DNA of 64,000 nt from Ancylobacter sp. IITR112. GTDB taxonomy: Bacteria > Pseudomonadota > Alphaproteobacteria > Rhizobiales > Xanthobacteraceae. The stretch is taken from NCBI RefSeq assembly GCF_041415945.1, contig NZ_JBGCUS010000003.1:1-64000 (forward strand), read 5' to 3'. Positions within the stretch are counted from its first letter, which is position 1; the number at the start of each line of letters is the position of its first letter. The notes below the pieces were generated by a model. The model worked only from the letters and a program-made list of their open reading frames with translations, was not told the origin of the DNA and made no database searches. Made by a program: the position numbers and the translations under genes. Positions 54,015-63,577 of the stretch are shown one piece after another.

Positions 54015-54545
54015 TCACGGCTCGAAGGTGAGGAGCGGATGGGCGCGACCGAGCAGGCCGCTGGCCGGGATCGGCCCGAAATAGCGTGAGTCATAGGAGC
54101 CCGCGAAATCGGAGTGAAGGAACAGCGAACCGTAGGAGACTGGCCCGCCCGCGAAGGCCGTGAGCTCCCTGCCCGCGGCGTCGGTCCGCCGAAGATCGGA
54201 ATGAGGAAGCGGATGGCCGTCGATCGAGACGCCGGCACCGATGGCGATCGTCTGTCCTTCCGTCGCCACGACCGTCTTGATCAGCGGGCTGAACCAGCCT
54301 CGACAGAGCCCACGGCCGAGATAGCCGCGCTCGCGCGCCATGCGGAACGCGGCGCTGTCGGGCGGGCAGATGAAGACGAGATCGCCTACGGCGGGCGGCC
54401 CACCGAGCGGCTCGATCCGCCAGAGGCCGAGCGGATAGCTGCGCGTCAGATTGATGCGCAGTCCGGCGAACCAGGCGATGCTGGCCAGCATGATGAGAGA
54501 CGAAATCGCGGCCGGGAGGACGACGATGATGCGCCGGCGCCTCAT
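54015..54545 (-). CDS. traF: conjugal transfer peptidase TraF
   Basis: A 176-residue S26-type (signal-peptidase-like) protease: N-terminal membrane helix, catalytic Ser in NLTRSYPLGLWR and Lys in LIKTVVATEGQ. TraF matures and cyclises the TrbC pilin in RP4-type systems. It overlaps traA by 4 bp. Confidence 0.92.
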   Translation of the reverse strand: MRRRRIIVVLPAAISSLIMLASIAWFAGLRINLTRSYPLGLWRIEPLGGPPAVGDLVFICPPDSAAFRMARERGYLGRGLCRGWFSPLIKTVVATEGQTIAIGAGVSIDGHPLPHSDLRRTDAAGRELTAFAGGPVSYGSLFLHSDFAGSYDSRYFGPIPASGLLGRAHPLLTFEP

Positions 54546-57500
54546 TGTTTCATCACCGGCGTCTGGCGCTGCGTCTGGCGCAGGTTCTCCGACTGCTTCA
54601 GGGTCGCTGCTGTGCGTTCATGGGCGGCGAGCTGCTGCGCGGTCCTCATGGTCGGCCAGGCCTCGGCGAGCTTCTGCCGCTCGCCCGGAGCAAGCCCGTC
54701 GGCCGCCTCGTCGAAGATCTTGCCGGAGGGTTCGCGCGCGGCATTGGTGAGCAGCGTGCGCTCGCCGAACCGCTCCGCGATGGCCTTGTTGAAACCGTCG
54801 ATCTCTGTCTTCGCCTCGCGGTTGGAGATCGCGTAACCGAGGGCTGCCGGCAGGTCGTTGCGGTCGATGGCGTCGCGGACCCGCTCGAGCACGCGATGCG
54901 CCGCCGGCGACAAGGCCGGGATGTCGATCGAGACGCGATGGCGCATCGTCTGCTCCTCGGCCTGGAGCTTCTGCACGGCGGCCTCGCGCAGGTTGAGATA
55001 GCGTTCGATGTCCCGCTTCAGCGCGGGGACATTGAGCTCGGCGATGCGCCGGTCCTCGCGATCGGCCTTGCCGGCGAGAAGCCCGGTCCTGCCCTTCAGG
55101 GGACCGAGCGCCTGCGGCTCCGACACCAGCCGGTCCAGCGTCGTCTTCGCTGCGGCGCGATCCGACAGAACCGCGTCGAAATTCATGGCGCGGAATGCCG
55201 TCTCCGGATCGGCGAAGACATAGCGGAAGCGGGTCGAGACCTCGTCCCACTGCTTGGTGACGGCGGGATCGGCGCGCAGCTTCTCCTCGACCGTGTCCTG
55301 GATCGATTTGGTGAACGCGGTGACGCCGGCGACCATCGCTGCGGCCTCCTTCGGGCTAGGTGTCTGATGGGGATCGAACAGGCCGAGACGCGCGCCGACG
55401 CCGCGCAGGCGCTGGGCGAGATCGGCGAGCCTCGCACTCTGCCGGACCGACCAGTCGAGGCGGTCGCGCAGCAGCGTGCGGGCGACCTTGACGATGTGCA
55501 GGCCGCGGTTCTCGGCGAAGCGGAGCGCCTGCCGGTAGAGCGTCCCACGCTCATAGTCGAGCGTGGTCTCCTTGGCGTTGCGCCGGGACAGAACCTTGGC
55601 GAGGCCGCCATTGAAGGAGAAGGAGCGGCGCCCGTAATAGAGCGCCATGTCCTCGCGGTGCCGGGTCAGCGCGACATAGGTCAGGTGGCGGTCGAGCGAG
55701 AGCGAGGCGAGCACTTTCACGCGGTCGACGGTGGCGCCCTGGGCCTTGTGGATCGTGGTGGCGTAGCCGTGGTCGAGATTGCGATAGAGGTGCTGATCTA
55801 CCGTGACCTGACGCCGCTGATCCCCCTCGCCGATCGTCGCGACGATGCGGTTCGGTGCGGCCTCGACCACCTTGCCGATCATGCCGTTCTTCACGCCGAG
55901 GGCGCTGTCGTTCTTCAGGAAGACGATCTGGTCCCCCGCATCGAACTTGCGGGCGCCGTCCTCGGTGCGGAACGCGTGACCCTCACCAACGAGGCCGCGT
56001 TCGACGAGCTTATCGCGCGCCATCGTGTTCAGCATCCGCACGTCGCGGCGCAGATGCGCGAGGATCAGCGAGCTCCTGGCGGGATCATAGTCCCGGTTCC
56101 AGTCCGCGATCAGACTGGCGACGGCTTCGGCCTTCAGAACCGAGCCGAGCACCCTGCCCTGCTGCTGATAGGCGGAGAGCGCCTCGGCGATCCGGCCGCG
56201 CGCCAGGTCCATCGAGGCGGCGCGCATCCATTGCTCGCGCTGACGATAGATGGTCTCGAGCTCGGCATAGCCGATGCGCTCGACGATGGCGCGGAACGCC
56301 GCCCCCGCCTCGATCGGCTGCAGCTGCTCGGGATCGCCCACCAGCACCAGCTTGGCGCCAGCCTTCACCGCCGCTTCGACCAAGCGCGCCATCTGCTTGG
56401 AGGCGACCATGCCGGCCTCGTCGAGCACGAGCACGGTGTCCGCGGCGAGCGTGTCCCTGCCCTGCTTCCAGCGCAGCTCCCAGGACGCCAGCGTGCGGCT
56501 CGCGATGCCCGCTTCCTTCTCGAGGCCCTCGGCCGCCTTGCCCGCGAGCGCCGCGCCGACGACACGGTAGCCAGCGAGCTCCCAGGCCTCCCGCGCCGCC
56601 TTCATCATGGTGGTCTTGCCGGCGCCGGCGCGTCCGACCACGGCCGCAATCCCGCCCGGTTTCGTCACATGCTCGATCGCCGTGCGCTGCTCGTCCGACA
56701 GCCGCTCATGGCGGGCGAACACCTGCTCCAGAGCGCGCTCGCGAACGCCATGCGACCCGTGCTCCGACAGCCAGATCGCCTGGCGCGCCATCCTCGCCTC
56801 GAGGCGGATGAGCTCGCGCGTCGTATAGCGCGCCGGCAATCTCTCGCCGGTGGCGAAGTCGACGCTCTCGCGCTCGATGCGCAGGAGCTCCGGCCTCTGG
56901 AGGATGCGGGCCATCAGCTGCTGGAAGGTGCCGGCATCGTCGACATAGCGGTGCAGCACCTTGGCGATGTCGCGGTGATCGAAGACGCTCTTCTCCGACG
57001 TCAGCAGGTCGAGCACGATCTCCGGGCGATTCAGGATTCGCCGGCGGTTTTCGGCGCGTTGCGTCTCGAACAGCGCCAGCCGTTCGAGGTCTGCGGCCTC
57101 GCCGTTTTCTGCAGACTTGCGCTGGATCGCCTTGGCGCCGACGCCGATATGCGTGGTCGGCACCAGGTCGATGCCGCGCTCGGCATAGGAGCGCCCGTCG
57201 ACGCGGATCTCCAGGCCGGCGAGCGCCAGATGCTGGTTCTGCAGGTCGAGCCAGCCATTGCGCTGCTCCAGGAACTCGGTCTTCTCGCCCGACCAGAGCC
57301 GGTAGACGATCTTGCCGGCCCTGTTGCGCAGCACCTCGCCGTCCTCGCCGATGACGGGGATACGCTTCGGGCCGAAGCCGTCCTCGGTCAGTGGCCGCAA
57401 CGTCGTCATCAGGTGGACGTGCGGATTGCCCGGCTCGTCGTGATACACCCAGTCGGCCACCTGCCCGCGCGCCAGCACCTGCTCGAGCACGAACTGGCGC

Positions 57501-57862
57501 ATCAGGGCGATGTTCTGCTCCTGGGACAGCTCCACGGGCAGCGCGATGATGAACTCGCGGGCGAACTGCGCGTCCTCGCGCTTTTCGAACGCCTCGACCC
57601 GGTTCCAGAACGCCTCGACGGCGCCGGCGACGGAACGGTCGGCGATCAGCGCCCTCGCCCATTCCGGCGCGTCAGCCGGCAGAAGGAATTCCTCATGGGC
57701 GAGATTGCGCTTGTTGGAATAGTCGACCGTGCGCGCCTCCGCCTCGTACTCCATCCGCGCGCAATGGCGATACGCGGCCGACAGCACGGCGCTGCGGCCA
57801 TTCCCGCGTCCGATGAGCTGGGGCGTGAAATGCGTGATCGCCACGGTGACGGCGTCTCCCAT
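54542..57862 (-). CDS. traA: relaxase/helicase TraA
   Basis: A 1106-residue bifunctional enzyme. The N-terminal MobA/MobL-type relaxase (AITHFTPQLIGRGNGRSAVL, metal site in NPHVHLMTTLR) nicks oriT; the central RecD2-like helicase has Walker A GRAGAGKTTM and Walker B VLVLDEAGM. The start at 57862 gives MGDAVTVAITHF; a GTG five codons later would give the shorter family N terminus. Divergent from traC across the oriT. Confidence 0.95.
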   Translation of the reverse strand: MGDAVTVAITHFTPQLIGRGNGRSAVLSAAYRHCARMEYEAEARTVDYSNKRNLAHEEFLLPADAPEWARALIADRSVAGAVEAFWNRVEAFEKREDAQFAREFIIALPVELSQEQNIALMRQFVLEQVLARGQVADWVYHDEPGNPHVHLMTTLRPLTEDGFGPKRIPVIGEDGEVLRNRAGKIVYRLWSGEKTEFLEQRNGWLDLQNQHLALAGLEIRVDGRSYAERGIDLVPTTHIGVGAKAIQRKSAENGEAADLERLALFETQRAENRRRILNRPEIVLDLLTSEKSVFDHRDIAKVLHRYVDDAGTFQQLMARILQRPELLRIERESVDFATGERLPARYTTRELIRLEARMARQAIWLSEHGSHGVRERALEQVFARHERLSDEQRTAIEHVTKPGGIAAVVGRAGAGKTTMMKAAREAWELAGYRVVGAALAGKAAEGLEKEAGIASRTLASWELRWKQGRDTLAADTVLVLDEAGMVASKQMARLVEAAVKAGAKLVLVGDPEQLQPIEAGAAFRAIVERIGYAELETIYRQREQWMRAASMDLARGRIAEALSAYQQQGRVLGSVLKAEAVASLIADWNRDYDPARSSLILAHLRRDVRMLNTMARDKLVERGLVGEGHAFRTEDGARKFDAGDQIVFLKNDSALGVKNGMIGKVVEAAPNRIVATIGEGDQRRQVTVDQHLYRNLDHGYATTIHKAQGATVDRVKVLASLSLDRHLTYVALTRHREDMALYYGRRSFSFNGGLAKVLSRRNAKETTLDYERGTLYRQALRFAENRGLHIVKVARTLLRDRLDWSVRQSARLADLAQRLRGVGARLGLFDPHQTPSPKEAAAMVAGVTAFTKSIQDTVEEKLRADPAVTKQWDEVSTRFRYVFADPETAFRAMNFDAVLSDRAAAKTTLDRLVSEPQALGPLKGRTGLLAGKADREDRRIAELNVPALKRDIERYLNLREAAVQKLQAEEQTMRHRVSIDIPALSPAAHRVLERVRDAIDRNDLPAALGYAISNREAKTEIDGFNKAIAERFGERTLLTNAAREPSGKIFDEAADGLAPGERQKLAEAWPTMRTAQQLAAHERTAATLKQSENLRQTQRQTPVMKQ

Positions 57863-57920
57863 CGAGGCCTCGAACGGCGTGTTCGTCGGGAGAGGCCGGC
57901 CCCGCCAGGGCCGGAGCAGC

Positions 57921-57949
57921 ACGTCGCGCCAGCGACGTATTACTGCGCC
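57921..57949. other. oriT: oriT core (relaxase nick region)
   Basis: The inverted repeat ACGTCGC-GCCA-GCGACGT (57921-57938) is followed by ATTACTGCGCC, matching the layout of Ti-plasmid oriT (hairpin, then a T-G-CGCC nick region related to RSF1010). The nick is predicted between G57945 and C57946. It lies between the divergent traA and traC genes, where oriT is found in Ti plasmids. Confidence 0.75.
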
Positions 57950-58005
57950 GTTGGAAGCCGCTCCTTCGGAACGGCCGGGATGATCTCAAGCGGCGTCGGC
58001 TTCGC

Positions 58006-58027
58006 CGACTAGCTTTTTTACTAGTCG
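58006..58027. repeat. hairpin with T-rich loop upstream of traC
   Basis: CGACTAG and CTAGTCG flank a CTTTTTTA loop, 70 bp before traC. It may be a protein-binding or folding element of the oriT region, or a terminator acting on read-through. Confidence 0.5.
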
Positions 58028-58097
58028 CCGCTGGCGCTCATCCGGGGAAAGCTGGGCCTCAATCCAGCAGAAACCGGACAGCGGAAGGTCGACCGGA

Positions 58098-58394
58098 ATG
58101 AAGAAGCCGTCACGACAGATCAGGGAGGAAATCGCCAGGCTGCAGGATCAACTGCGCCAGGCCGAGACGCGCGAAGCCGAGCTCATCGGCCGGATCGCGC
58201 TGAAGGCCGGTCTCGGCGAGATCGAGATCGAGGAGACGGCGCTGCTCTCGGCCTTCGAGGAGGTGGCGAAACGGTTTCGCGACGGCACCGACGCGTCGAC
58301 CGGGAGAAGGAGCGTTGCTGGCCGGCAGCCAAATGGCGAGGCGTCCACGACGCTCGCAGTTGGCGCGGCTCCGAGCAGCGATCGCGAGGCTTGA
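58098..58394 (+). CDS. traC: conjugal transfer accessory protein TraC
   Basis: A 98-residue protein with an N-terminal coiled coil ([34 protein letters not shown]) and [15 protein letters not shown], as in TraC of Ti plasmids, an oriT-processing accessory factor. First gene of traCDG. Confidence 0.85.
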   Translation: MKKPSRQIREEIARLQDQLRQAETREAELIGRIALKAGLGEIEIEETALLSAFEEVAKRFRDGTDASTGRRSVAGRQPNGEASTTLAVGAAPSSDREA

Positions 58395-58614
58395 GCGCAT
58401 GCACCGGTCGAGCTCATCGGACGCCCGCAAGAAGGACACGCGCGAGAAGATCGAGCTCGGCGGGCTGATCGTGAAAGCTGGGCTGCGCTACGAGAAGCGC
58501 GCCGTGCTGCTCGGCCTGCTCGTCGATGGACATCGCCGGATCGGCGAGGACGATGGCGAGCGTGCGCGGCTCAGCGCCATCGGCGCGGAAGCCTTCGGGC
58601 GCGATCATGAATAA
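58333..58614 (+). CDS. traD: conjugal transfer protein TraD
   Basis: A small protein with the TraD core [30 protein letters not shown] list the ATG at 58333 (93 residues, overlapping traC) because the preceding [12 protein letters not shown] stretch reads as protein; the ATG at 58399, just after the traC stop, would give a 71-residue product like classical TraD. Accessory factor in oriT processing. Confidence 0.75.
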   Translation: MARRPRRSQLARLRAAIARLERMHRSSSSDARKKDTREKIELGGLIVKAGLRYEKRAVLLGLLVDGHRRIGEDDGERARLSAIGAEAFGRDHE

Positions 58615-60538
58615 GGTGCTATTGGCCGGGCTGCATGCGGCGATCATGATCGCCGTGGCGATCGCGACGACCGGCGCCGAGCACTGGCTGGCGGGCTTCG
58701 GCAAGACCGAGTCTGCGCGGCTGATGCTCGGCCGTGCCGGGCTTGCGCTCCCCTACGTGCTGTCGGCCGGGGTTGGCGTGATCCTGCTCTTCGCGGCGGC
58801 CGGCGCGATCGCCATCCGGGCGGTCGGATGGGGCGTCGTGACCGGGAGCGCGGCCGTCATCGGCATCGCCACTATCCGCGAAGGCGCGCGCCTCGCCGCT
58901 CTCGCGGGCCGCGTGCCGGCGGGGCAATCTGTGCTCGCCTATGCCGATCCGGGAACGATGATCGGCGCGGCGATCACGCTCGTCTGCGCGATGTTCGCGC
59001 TGCGTGTCGTCATCAAGGGAAACGGCGCTTTCGCCGCGGCGTCTCCGCGCCGGATCAAGGGCCGGCGCGCGATCCATGGCGAGACCGACTGGATGCGGAT
59101 GGAAGCGGCCGGCAAGCTGTTCGGCAATGCCGGCGGCATCGTCATCGGCGAGCGTTACCGGGTCGATCGCGATTCCGTCGCCGGCAACGCGTTCCGCGCC
59201 GACAGCCGCGACAGCTGGGGTGCCGGCGGACGCTCGCCGCTGCTCTGCTTCGACGGCTCGTTCGGCTCCTCGCACGGCATCGTCTTCGCCGGCTCGGGCG
59301 GCTTCAAGACGACGTCGGTGACGATTCCCTCGGCGTTGAAATGGGGCGGCGGCCTCGTGGTGCTCGACCCCTCCTCGGAGGTCGCGCCGATGGTGATCGG
59401 CCATCGGCGCAAGGCGGGCCGCAAGGTGGTGGTGCTCGACCCGGCCGATGCCGCCACCGGCTTCAACGCGCTCGACTGGATCGGCCGTTTCGGCGGGACG
59501 AAGGAAGAGGACATCGTCGCGGTCGCGACCTGGGTGATGACCGATAGCGCGCGGCAGGCTTCGGCGCGCGACGACTTCTTTCGCGCCTCGGCAATGCAGC
59601 TTCTGACGGCGCTGATCGCGGATGTCTGCCTGTCGGGTCATACGGAAAAGAAGGACCAGACGCTCCGGCAGGTCCGCGCCAATCTCTCGGAGCCGGAGCC
59701 GAAGCTGCGCGAGCGGCTGACCCGGATCTATGAGCAGTCGGGATCGGACTTCGTGAAGGAGAATGTCGCGGTCTTCGTCAACATGACGCCGGAGACCTTT
59801 TCCGGCGTCTACGCAAATGCGGTCAAGGAGACGCACTGGCTGTCCTATCCGAACTATGCCGCGCTCGTCTCGGGCGACAGCTTCGCCACCGACGAACTCG
59901 CCGACGGCGGGACCGACATCTTCATCGCGCTCGACCTGAAGGTGCTGGAGGCGCATCCGGGACTCGCCCGGGTCATCATCGGCGCGCTGATGAACGCGAT
60001 CTACAACCGCAATGGCGAGGTGAAGGACCGCACGCTGTTCCTGCTCGACGAGGTCGCGCGGCTCGGCTTCCTGCGCATCCTGGAGACCGCCCGCGATGCC
60101 GGCCGCAAATACGGCATCACCATGACGCTGCTGTTCCAGTCAATCGGCCAGATGCGCGAGGCGTATGGCGGCCGCGACGCCACCTCGAAATGGTTCGAGT
60201 CGGCGTCGTGGATCAGCTTCGCCGCGATCAACGATCCCGAGACCGCCGACTACATCTCGCGGCGCTGCGGCGACACTACGGTGGAGGTCGATCAGCTCAG
60301 CCGCTCGTCACAGATGTCGGGCGCGTCGCGGACGCGCTCCAAGCAGCTGGCGCGCCGCCCGCTGATCCTGCCGCACGAGGTCCTGCGCATGCGGGCCGAC
60401 GAGCAGATCGTGTTCACCGCCGGCAATCCGCCGCTGCGCTGCGGGCGCGCCATCTGGTTCCGCCGCGAGGACATGAGAAGCTGCGTCGGCGAAAACAGGT
60501 TCCACCGGAAAGAGGCGGTGCAGGGAGGAGCGCTGTGA
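58607..60538 (+). CDS. traG: type IV coupling protein TraG (VirD4-like)
   Basis: A 643-residue inner-membrane ATPase that links the relaxosome to the mating channel. N-terminal membrane helices, Walker [10 protein letters not shown] near residue 230 and Walker [14 protein letters not shown] near 475 are clear. The ATG at 58607 overlaps the end of traD by 8 bp. Confidence 0.95.
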   Translation: MNKVLLAGLHAAIMIAVAIATTGAEHWLAGFGKTESARLMLGRAGLALPYVLSAGVGVILLFAAAGAIAIRAVGWGVVTGSAAVIGIATIREGARLAALAGRVPAGQSVLAYADPGTMIGAAITLVCAMFALRVVIKGNGAFAAASPRRIKGRRAIHGETDWMRMEAAGKLFGNAGGIVIGERYRVDRDSVAGNAFRADSRDSWGAGGRSPLLCFDGSFGSSHGIVFAGSGGFKTTSVTIPSALKWGGGLVVLDPSSEVAPMVIGHRRKAGRKVVVLDPADAATGFNALDWIGRFGGTKEEDIVAVATWVMTDSARQASARDDFFRASAMQLLTALIADVCLSGHTEKKDQTLRQVRANLSEPEPKLRERLTRIYEQSGSDFVKENVAVFVNMTPETFSGVYANAVKETHWLSYPNYAALVSGDSFATDELADGGTDIFIALDLKVLEAHPGLARVIIGALMNAIYNRNGEVKDRTLFLLDEVARLGFLRILETARDAGRKYGITMTLLFQSIGQMREAYGGRDATSKWFESASWISFAAINDPETADYISRRCGDTTVEVDQLSRSSQMSGASRTRSKQLARRPLILPHEVLRMRADEQIVFTAGNPPLRCGRAIWFRREDMRSCVGENRFHRKEAVQGGAL

Positions 60539-61731
60539 GACGGCTGCGCATCGGCGATAGCGAGGTGGAGGACGCCTCCGGCGACTTCGCGGTGCGGCTG
60601 GCGGACGCATTTGCGCGCCGCGAACATCCGCTGTGCCTGTGCCAGCCGGAGGGCGTGCCGATGTATGTCGCGCGCGCGGGCGGGCGCCATGTGCTGAAGC
60701 GGATGCCGGGCAGCGGACCGCGGCACGATCCCGACTGCGATTCCTACGAGCCGCCGCATGCGCTCTCCGGCCTCGGCGCCGTCGACGGCGAGGCGATCGT
60801 CGAGAACGCCGAGGATGGCGTCACCCTGCTCAAGCTGGATTTCAGCCTGTCGAAGCAGGCCGGGCGGACGGCGCCGACGCCGCGGGAGGCGATCGATGCC
60901 GGCGCGGTGAAGACCGACGGTTCGCGCCTCTCGCTGCGCGCCCTGCTGCACTACCTGTGGGAGCAGGCCGAGTTCAATCGCTGGCGACCGGCGATGACCG
61001 GACGGCGCAATTGGGCGGTGCTGCGCAAGTTTCTGCTCGAGGCGTCCGAGGGCAAGACCGCGAAGGGCAAGGCGCTCGGGGACGTCCTGTTCATTCCCGA
61101 AATGTTCGACGCCGATCGCGACGCCGCGATCGCGCAGCGGCGCGAGACCTTCCTGAGCCGCGCGTTGAAGGCAGACGGAAAGCGGCGGTCCCTCGCCCTG
61201 CTGATCGGGGAGGTGAAGGAGGTCGCGCCGGCGCGCTTCGGCTACCGGCTCGTAATCAAACATCTCCCGCGCTTCCCCTTCATGCTGAACGAGGACGCGC
61301 ACCGGAGGATCAACGCGGTGTTCGCCCCCGAGCTGGCGCTGTGGGACGCGACGGCGGATTCGCATCTGATCGCCATCGCCACCTTCGGCATCGATACTGC
61401 CGGCATCGCCTCGATCGAGTCGATCGCGCTCATGGTCGTGACCGATCGCTGGCTGCCGTTCGAGAATCGCTACGAGGCGGCGCTGATCGACGCGCTGGCG
61501 AAGCGCGGCGCGAGCTTCGTCAAGAGCCTGCGCTACAACATGCCGGCAGCGCAGCCGATGGCCTCCGCGGTGCTGCGCCAGGACGGCGCGACGCCGCTCG
61601 GCATGTATATCGTGCCCGACGAGGCGGGAACGGACTATCGCGAGAAGCTCGACGAGCTGATCGCCGAGAGCGGCATCGCATCGTGGATCTGGAGCATCGG
61701 CGACGGCGCCATGCCGGAGCTTCCGGCATGA
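60535..61731 (+). CDS. DUF1173-family protein
   Basis: A 398-residue protein starting at a GTG that overlaps the traG stop (GTGA), so co-translated with the transfer genes. N-terminal Cys/His residues (HPLCLCQPEGVPMYV, PRHDPDCDSYEPP) suggest a metal-binding start, typical of DUF1173. Function unknown; association with traG on alphaproteobacterial plasmids suggests an accessory role in transfer. Confidence 0.8.
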   Translation: MRRLRIGDSEVEDASGDFAVRLADAFARREHPLCLCQPEGVPMYVARAGGRHVLKRMPGSGPRHDPDCDSYEPPHALSGLGAVDGEAIVENAEDGVTLLKLDFSLSKQAGRTAPTPREAIDAGAVKTDGSRLSLRALLHYLWEQAEFNRWRPAMTGRRNWAVLRKFLLEASEGKTAKGKALGDVLFIPEMFDADRDAAIAQRRETFLSRALKADGKRRSLALLIGEVKEVAPARFGYRLVIKHLPRFPFMLNEDAHRRINAVFAPELALWDATADSHLIAIATFGIDTAGIASIESIALMVVTDRWLPFENRYEAALIDALAKRGASFVKSLRYNMPAAQPMASAVLRQDGATPLGMYIVPDEAGTDYREKLDELIAESGIASWIWSIGDGAMPELPA

Positions 61732-61805
61732 GTGGATCGCGCGCGGCCCCAGTACGAACGCGCGAGGTTCGATCGGGCCCGCCGCGCCCTCGGCCGGGGC
61801 GAGAA

Positions 61806-61830
61806 CGAGAGGCGGCCATGCCGCCTCTCG
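61806..61830. terminator. bidirectional terminator-like hairpin
   Basis: A perfect 11-bp stem CGAGAGGCGGC/GCCGCCTCTCG with a 3-base loop lies between the ends of two convergent genes (61731 and 61839). There is no long T-tract. Confidence 0.6.
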
Positions 61831-61838
61831 TCTGCGGC

Positions 61839-62345
61839 TCAAAAGCCGCTCGGCTCCAGCGCGCCGGAGCCGTAGACGATGCGCCGGGCGTGGAAGCTCA
61901 CGCCGGTCTCGCAGGCGATCTGGTCAATGATCTGGCGCAGGCCGCAAAGGCTGTGGTCGCTGACCTCGTGCAGCGACGGGCCGGATTCGGCGAGCGGGTA
62001 CCAGCGCTTCGTGCGGGGATCGAAGATCTCCTGCGTCGCCAGATCGATGTCGAGATGATCGAGAAGCGGCTGCGCTTGCCCGATCCAGCGGTGCTCGAAC
62101 TCCGCCTCGATCCAATAGAGGTTTTCGGCGGCGTGCTCGGCGCGCGTCGGATCGGCGCCGCCTTGCAGGTAGCGCTTCGCTTCGACCGCGCGTGTCATCA
62201 GCTCGATCAGCTCGCCGAGCTTGGCGACGAGCCGGTCGTGAGCGCAGCGCGCGAGATTGTTGTCGCAGGCGACACGATTGATTCTTGCGGTGAGCCTGAA
62301 GCCGTTCAGGCGCGTGAACAGCGAGAGATAGTCGATGTCGGACAT
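61839..62345 (-). CDS. hypothetical protein
   Basis: A 168-residue protein I do not recognise. Helical, with Trp/Tyr-rich segments (NLYWIEAEFEHRWIGQAQPL, FDPRTKRWYPLAESGP). The start at 62345 has a strong AAGGAG site 8 bases upstream, inside a leader duplicated in front of the gene at 63379. It ends beside the hairpin at 61806-61830. Confidence 0.7.
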   Translation of the reverse strand: MSDIDYLSLFTRLNGFRLTARINRVACDNNLARCAHDRLVAKLGELIELMTRAVEAKRYLQGGADPTRAEHAAENLYWIEAEFEHRWIGQAQPLLDHLDIDLATQEIFDPRTKRWYPLAESGPSLHEVSDHSLCGLRQIIDQIACETGVSFHARRIVYGSGALEPSGF

Positions 62346-62541
62346 GAGATGTCTCCTTTCGGTCTGACGGAAGGAGGCCGCACCGTAGCCGCGAGGGGTC
62401 AGGGATCGCGAAGCGACCGCCAGCGGCGGCGAGCAAGGGTGCCGATTTTCCGGCGGCGCCTGGCGGGCGGCGGCGGAAAATTGGGGGAACCGCGATGTCC
62501 TTGACGCCGGAGTGGCGGGTGCACAATGGGCCGTCAGAGAG
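62343..62541 (-). repeat. duplicated leader, copy A
   Basis: About 200 bp nearly identical to 63377-63577, starting at the start codon of the downstream gene and including its AAGGAG ribosome site, an imperfect TTTTCCG/CGGAAAA GC-rich hairpin and the sequence GTGCACAATGGGCCGTCAGA at the far end. The two copies precede unrelated small genes, so the repeat is regulatory rather than coding. Confidence 0.9.
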
Positions 62542-62964
62542 AGGAAAGCCACGGCGCCGGCCAGGCGCCGTGTCCGCAGCCGGCGGAGCCGGCCGGGTGC
62601 GCGAGGGTTGCCCTCGCGACGGGGTGCCCGGTCGATCCGGTCGATCGCGTCCCGCGAGAGGGTCGTCACCCGAAGGGCGGAGACCGCGCAGCGGGCTCCG
62701 TGAGCGAAGCGAATAGAGCCGTACGCCGAAGGCGGATCGCCCAAACCCCTCTCATCATCACGCCGAACATTGAACCACGAGGGATCGCGACTTCGACGCG
62801 ACTGCACCCGATCTGCGCAACTCACGCTCAACATCGCCAGCCGGGAAAACTCGCGGGCGCCGCGCGGCCGTGCCGGCGACGCACACGCACGAGAGGCGGG
62901 AGCTCCTGGTGCCGCCAGCGCCGCCGCCCGGTCGATCCGGGCGGCGGCGCTTCGGACACGGCAA
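62542..62964. repeat. non-coding stretch with serial perfect hairpins
   Basis: No credible gene. Perfect hairpins are CACGGCGCC/GGCGCCGTG (62550-62572), GCCGGC-GGA-GCCGGC (62579-62593), CGCGAGGG/CCCTCGCG (62600-62618) and a 14-bp stem GCGCCGCCGCCCGG around TCGAT (62918-62950). The 13-mer CCGGTCGATCCGG occurs at 62628 and 62928. Confidence 0.75.
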
Positions 62965-62996
62965 AGAGCAGAGGCGGCGTGAGCCGCCTCTGCTCT
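62965..62996 (-). terminator. terminator hairpin of the gene at 63002-63379
   Basis: A perfect 14-bp stem AGAGCAGAGGCGGC with loop GTGA, directly after the stop codon on the minus strand and followed there by TTT. Confidence 0.75.
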
Positions 62997-63001
62997 GGAT
63001 A

Positions 63002-63379
63002 TCAATCCCTGTCCGGGCCCCAGAGCGGATTGTTCACCGGATCTTCGATTGGATCCTCCTCCAATCGCGCCACCGCGAGGATCACCTCCGGGATCGGGCG
63101 GCCGCCGATGCGGGTCCGGCGCTGCGCCACCAGAATGCTGACGGCCGTCTCGTTGGCCTCGATCGCCCGAACCGCCTCCTCCATATCGTCGTGCGGCTCG
63201 AGATTCTCGACGGGGATGACGTCGCCGTCTTCATCGTATCCGCCGTGGAGATAGAGCGGCGCTGTCTCGAGACGCTTCGCGCAATCCTCCGCGTCGCGGA
63301 TCAGGCGGAAGGCCTCGGTCCGCTGCTTCCAATATTCGGCGCTGCCGCCATCGATGGACGTCACGGTTTGATGTGTCAT
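63002..63379 (-). CDS. hypothetical protein
   Basis: A 125-residue acidic protein (TAPLYLHGGYDEDGDVIPVE, LEEDPIEDPVNNPLWGPDRD) that I do not recognise. Start at 63379, with an AAGGAG ribosome site in the duplicated leader (copy B). It terminates at the 14-bp hairpin. Confidence 0.7.
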   Translation of the reverse strand: MTHQTVTSIDGGSAEYWKQRTEAFRLIRDAEDCAKRLETAPLYLHGGYDEDGDVIPVENLEPHDDMEEAVRAIEANETAVSILVAQRRTRIGGRPIPEVILAVARLEEDPIEDPVNNPLWGPDRD

Positions 63380-63577
63380 GAGATTTCTCCTTTCGTCTTC
63401 TGACGGAAGGAGGCCGCACCGTAGCCGCGAGGGGTCAGGGATCGCGAAGCGACCGCCTGCGGCGGCGAGCGGGGGTGCCGATTTTCCGGCGGCGCCCGGC
63501 GGGCGGCGGCGGAAAATTGGGGGAACCGCGATGTCCTTGACGCCGGAGCGGCGGGTGCACAATGGGCCGTCAGAGAG
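63377..63577 (-). repeat. duplicated leader, copy B
   Basis: Second copy of the 200-bp leader (see 62343-62541), with a few substitutions and a small length difference near the ribosome site. Position relative to the start codon is the same. Confidence 0.9.

Noticed and set aside
54545..58012. A 1155-codon open frame on the plus strand opposite traA
   Set aside because: Long antisense frames are expected in GC-rich DNA with strong third-position bias. The minus-strand reading is an unmistakable relaxase/helicase.
60292..61842. Minus-strand frame of 516 codons opposite traG and the DUF1173 gene
   Set aside because: Antisense shadow of two genes with good coding signals and coupled starts.
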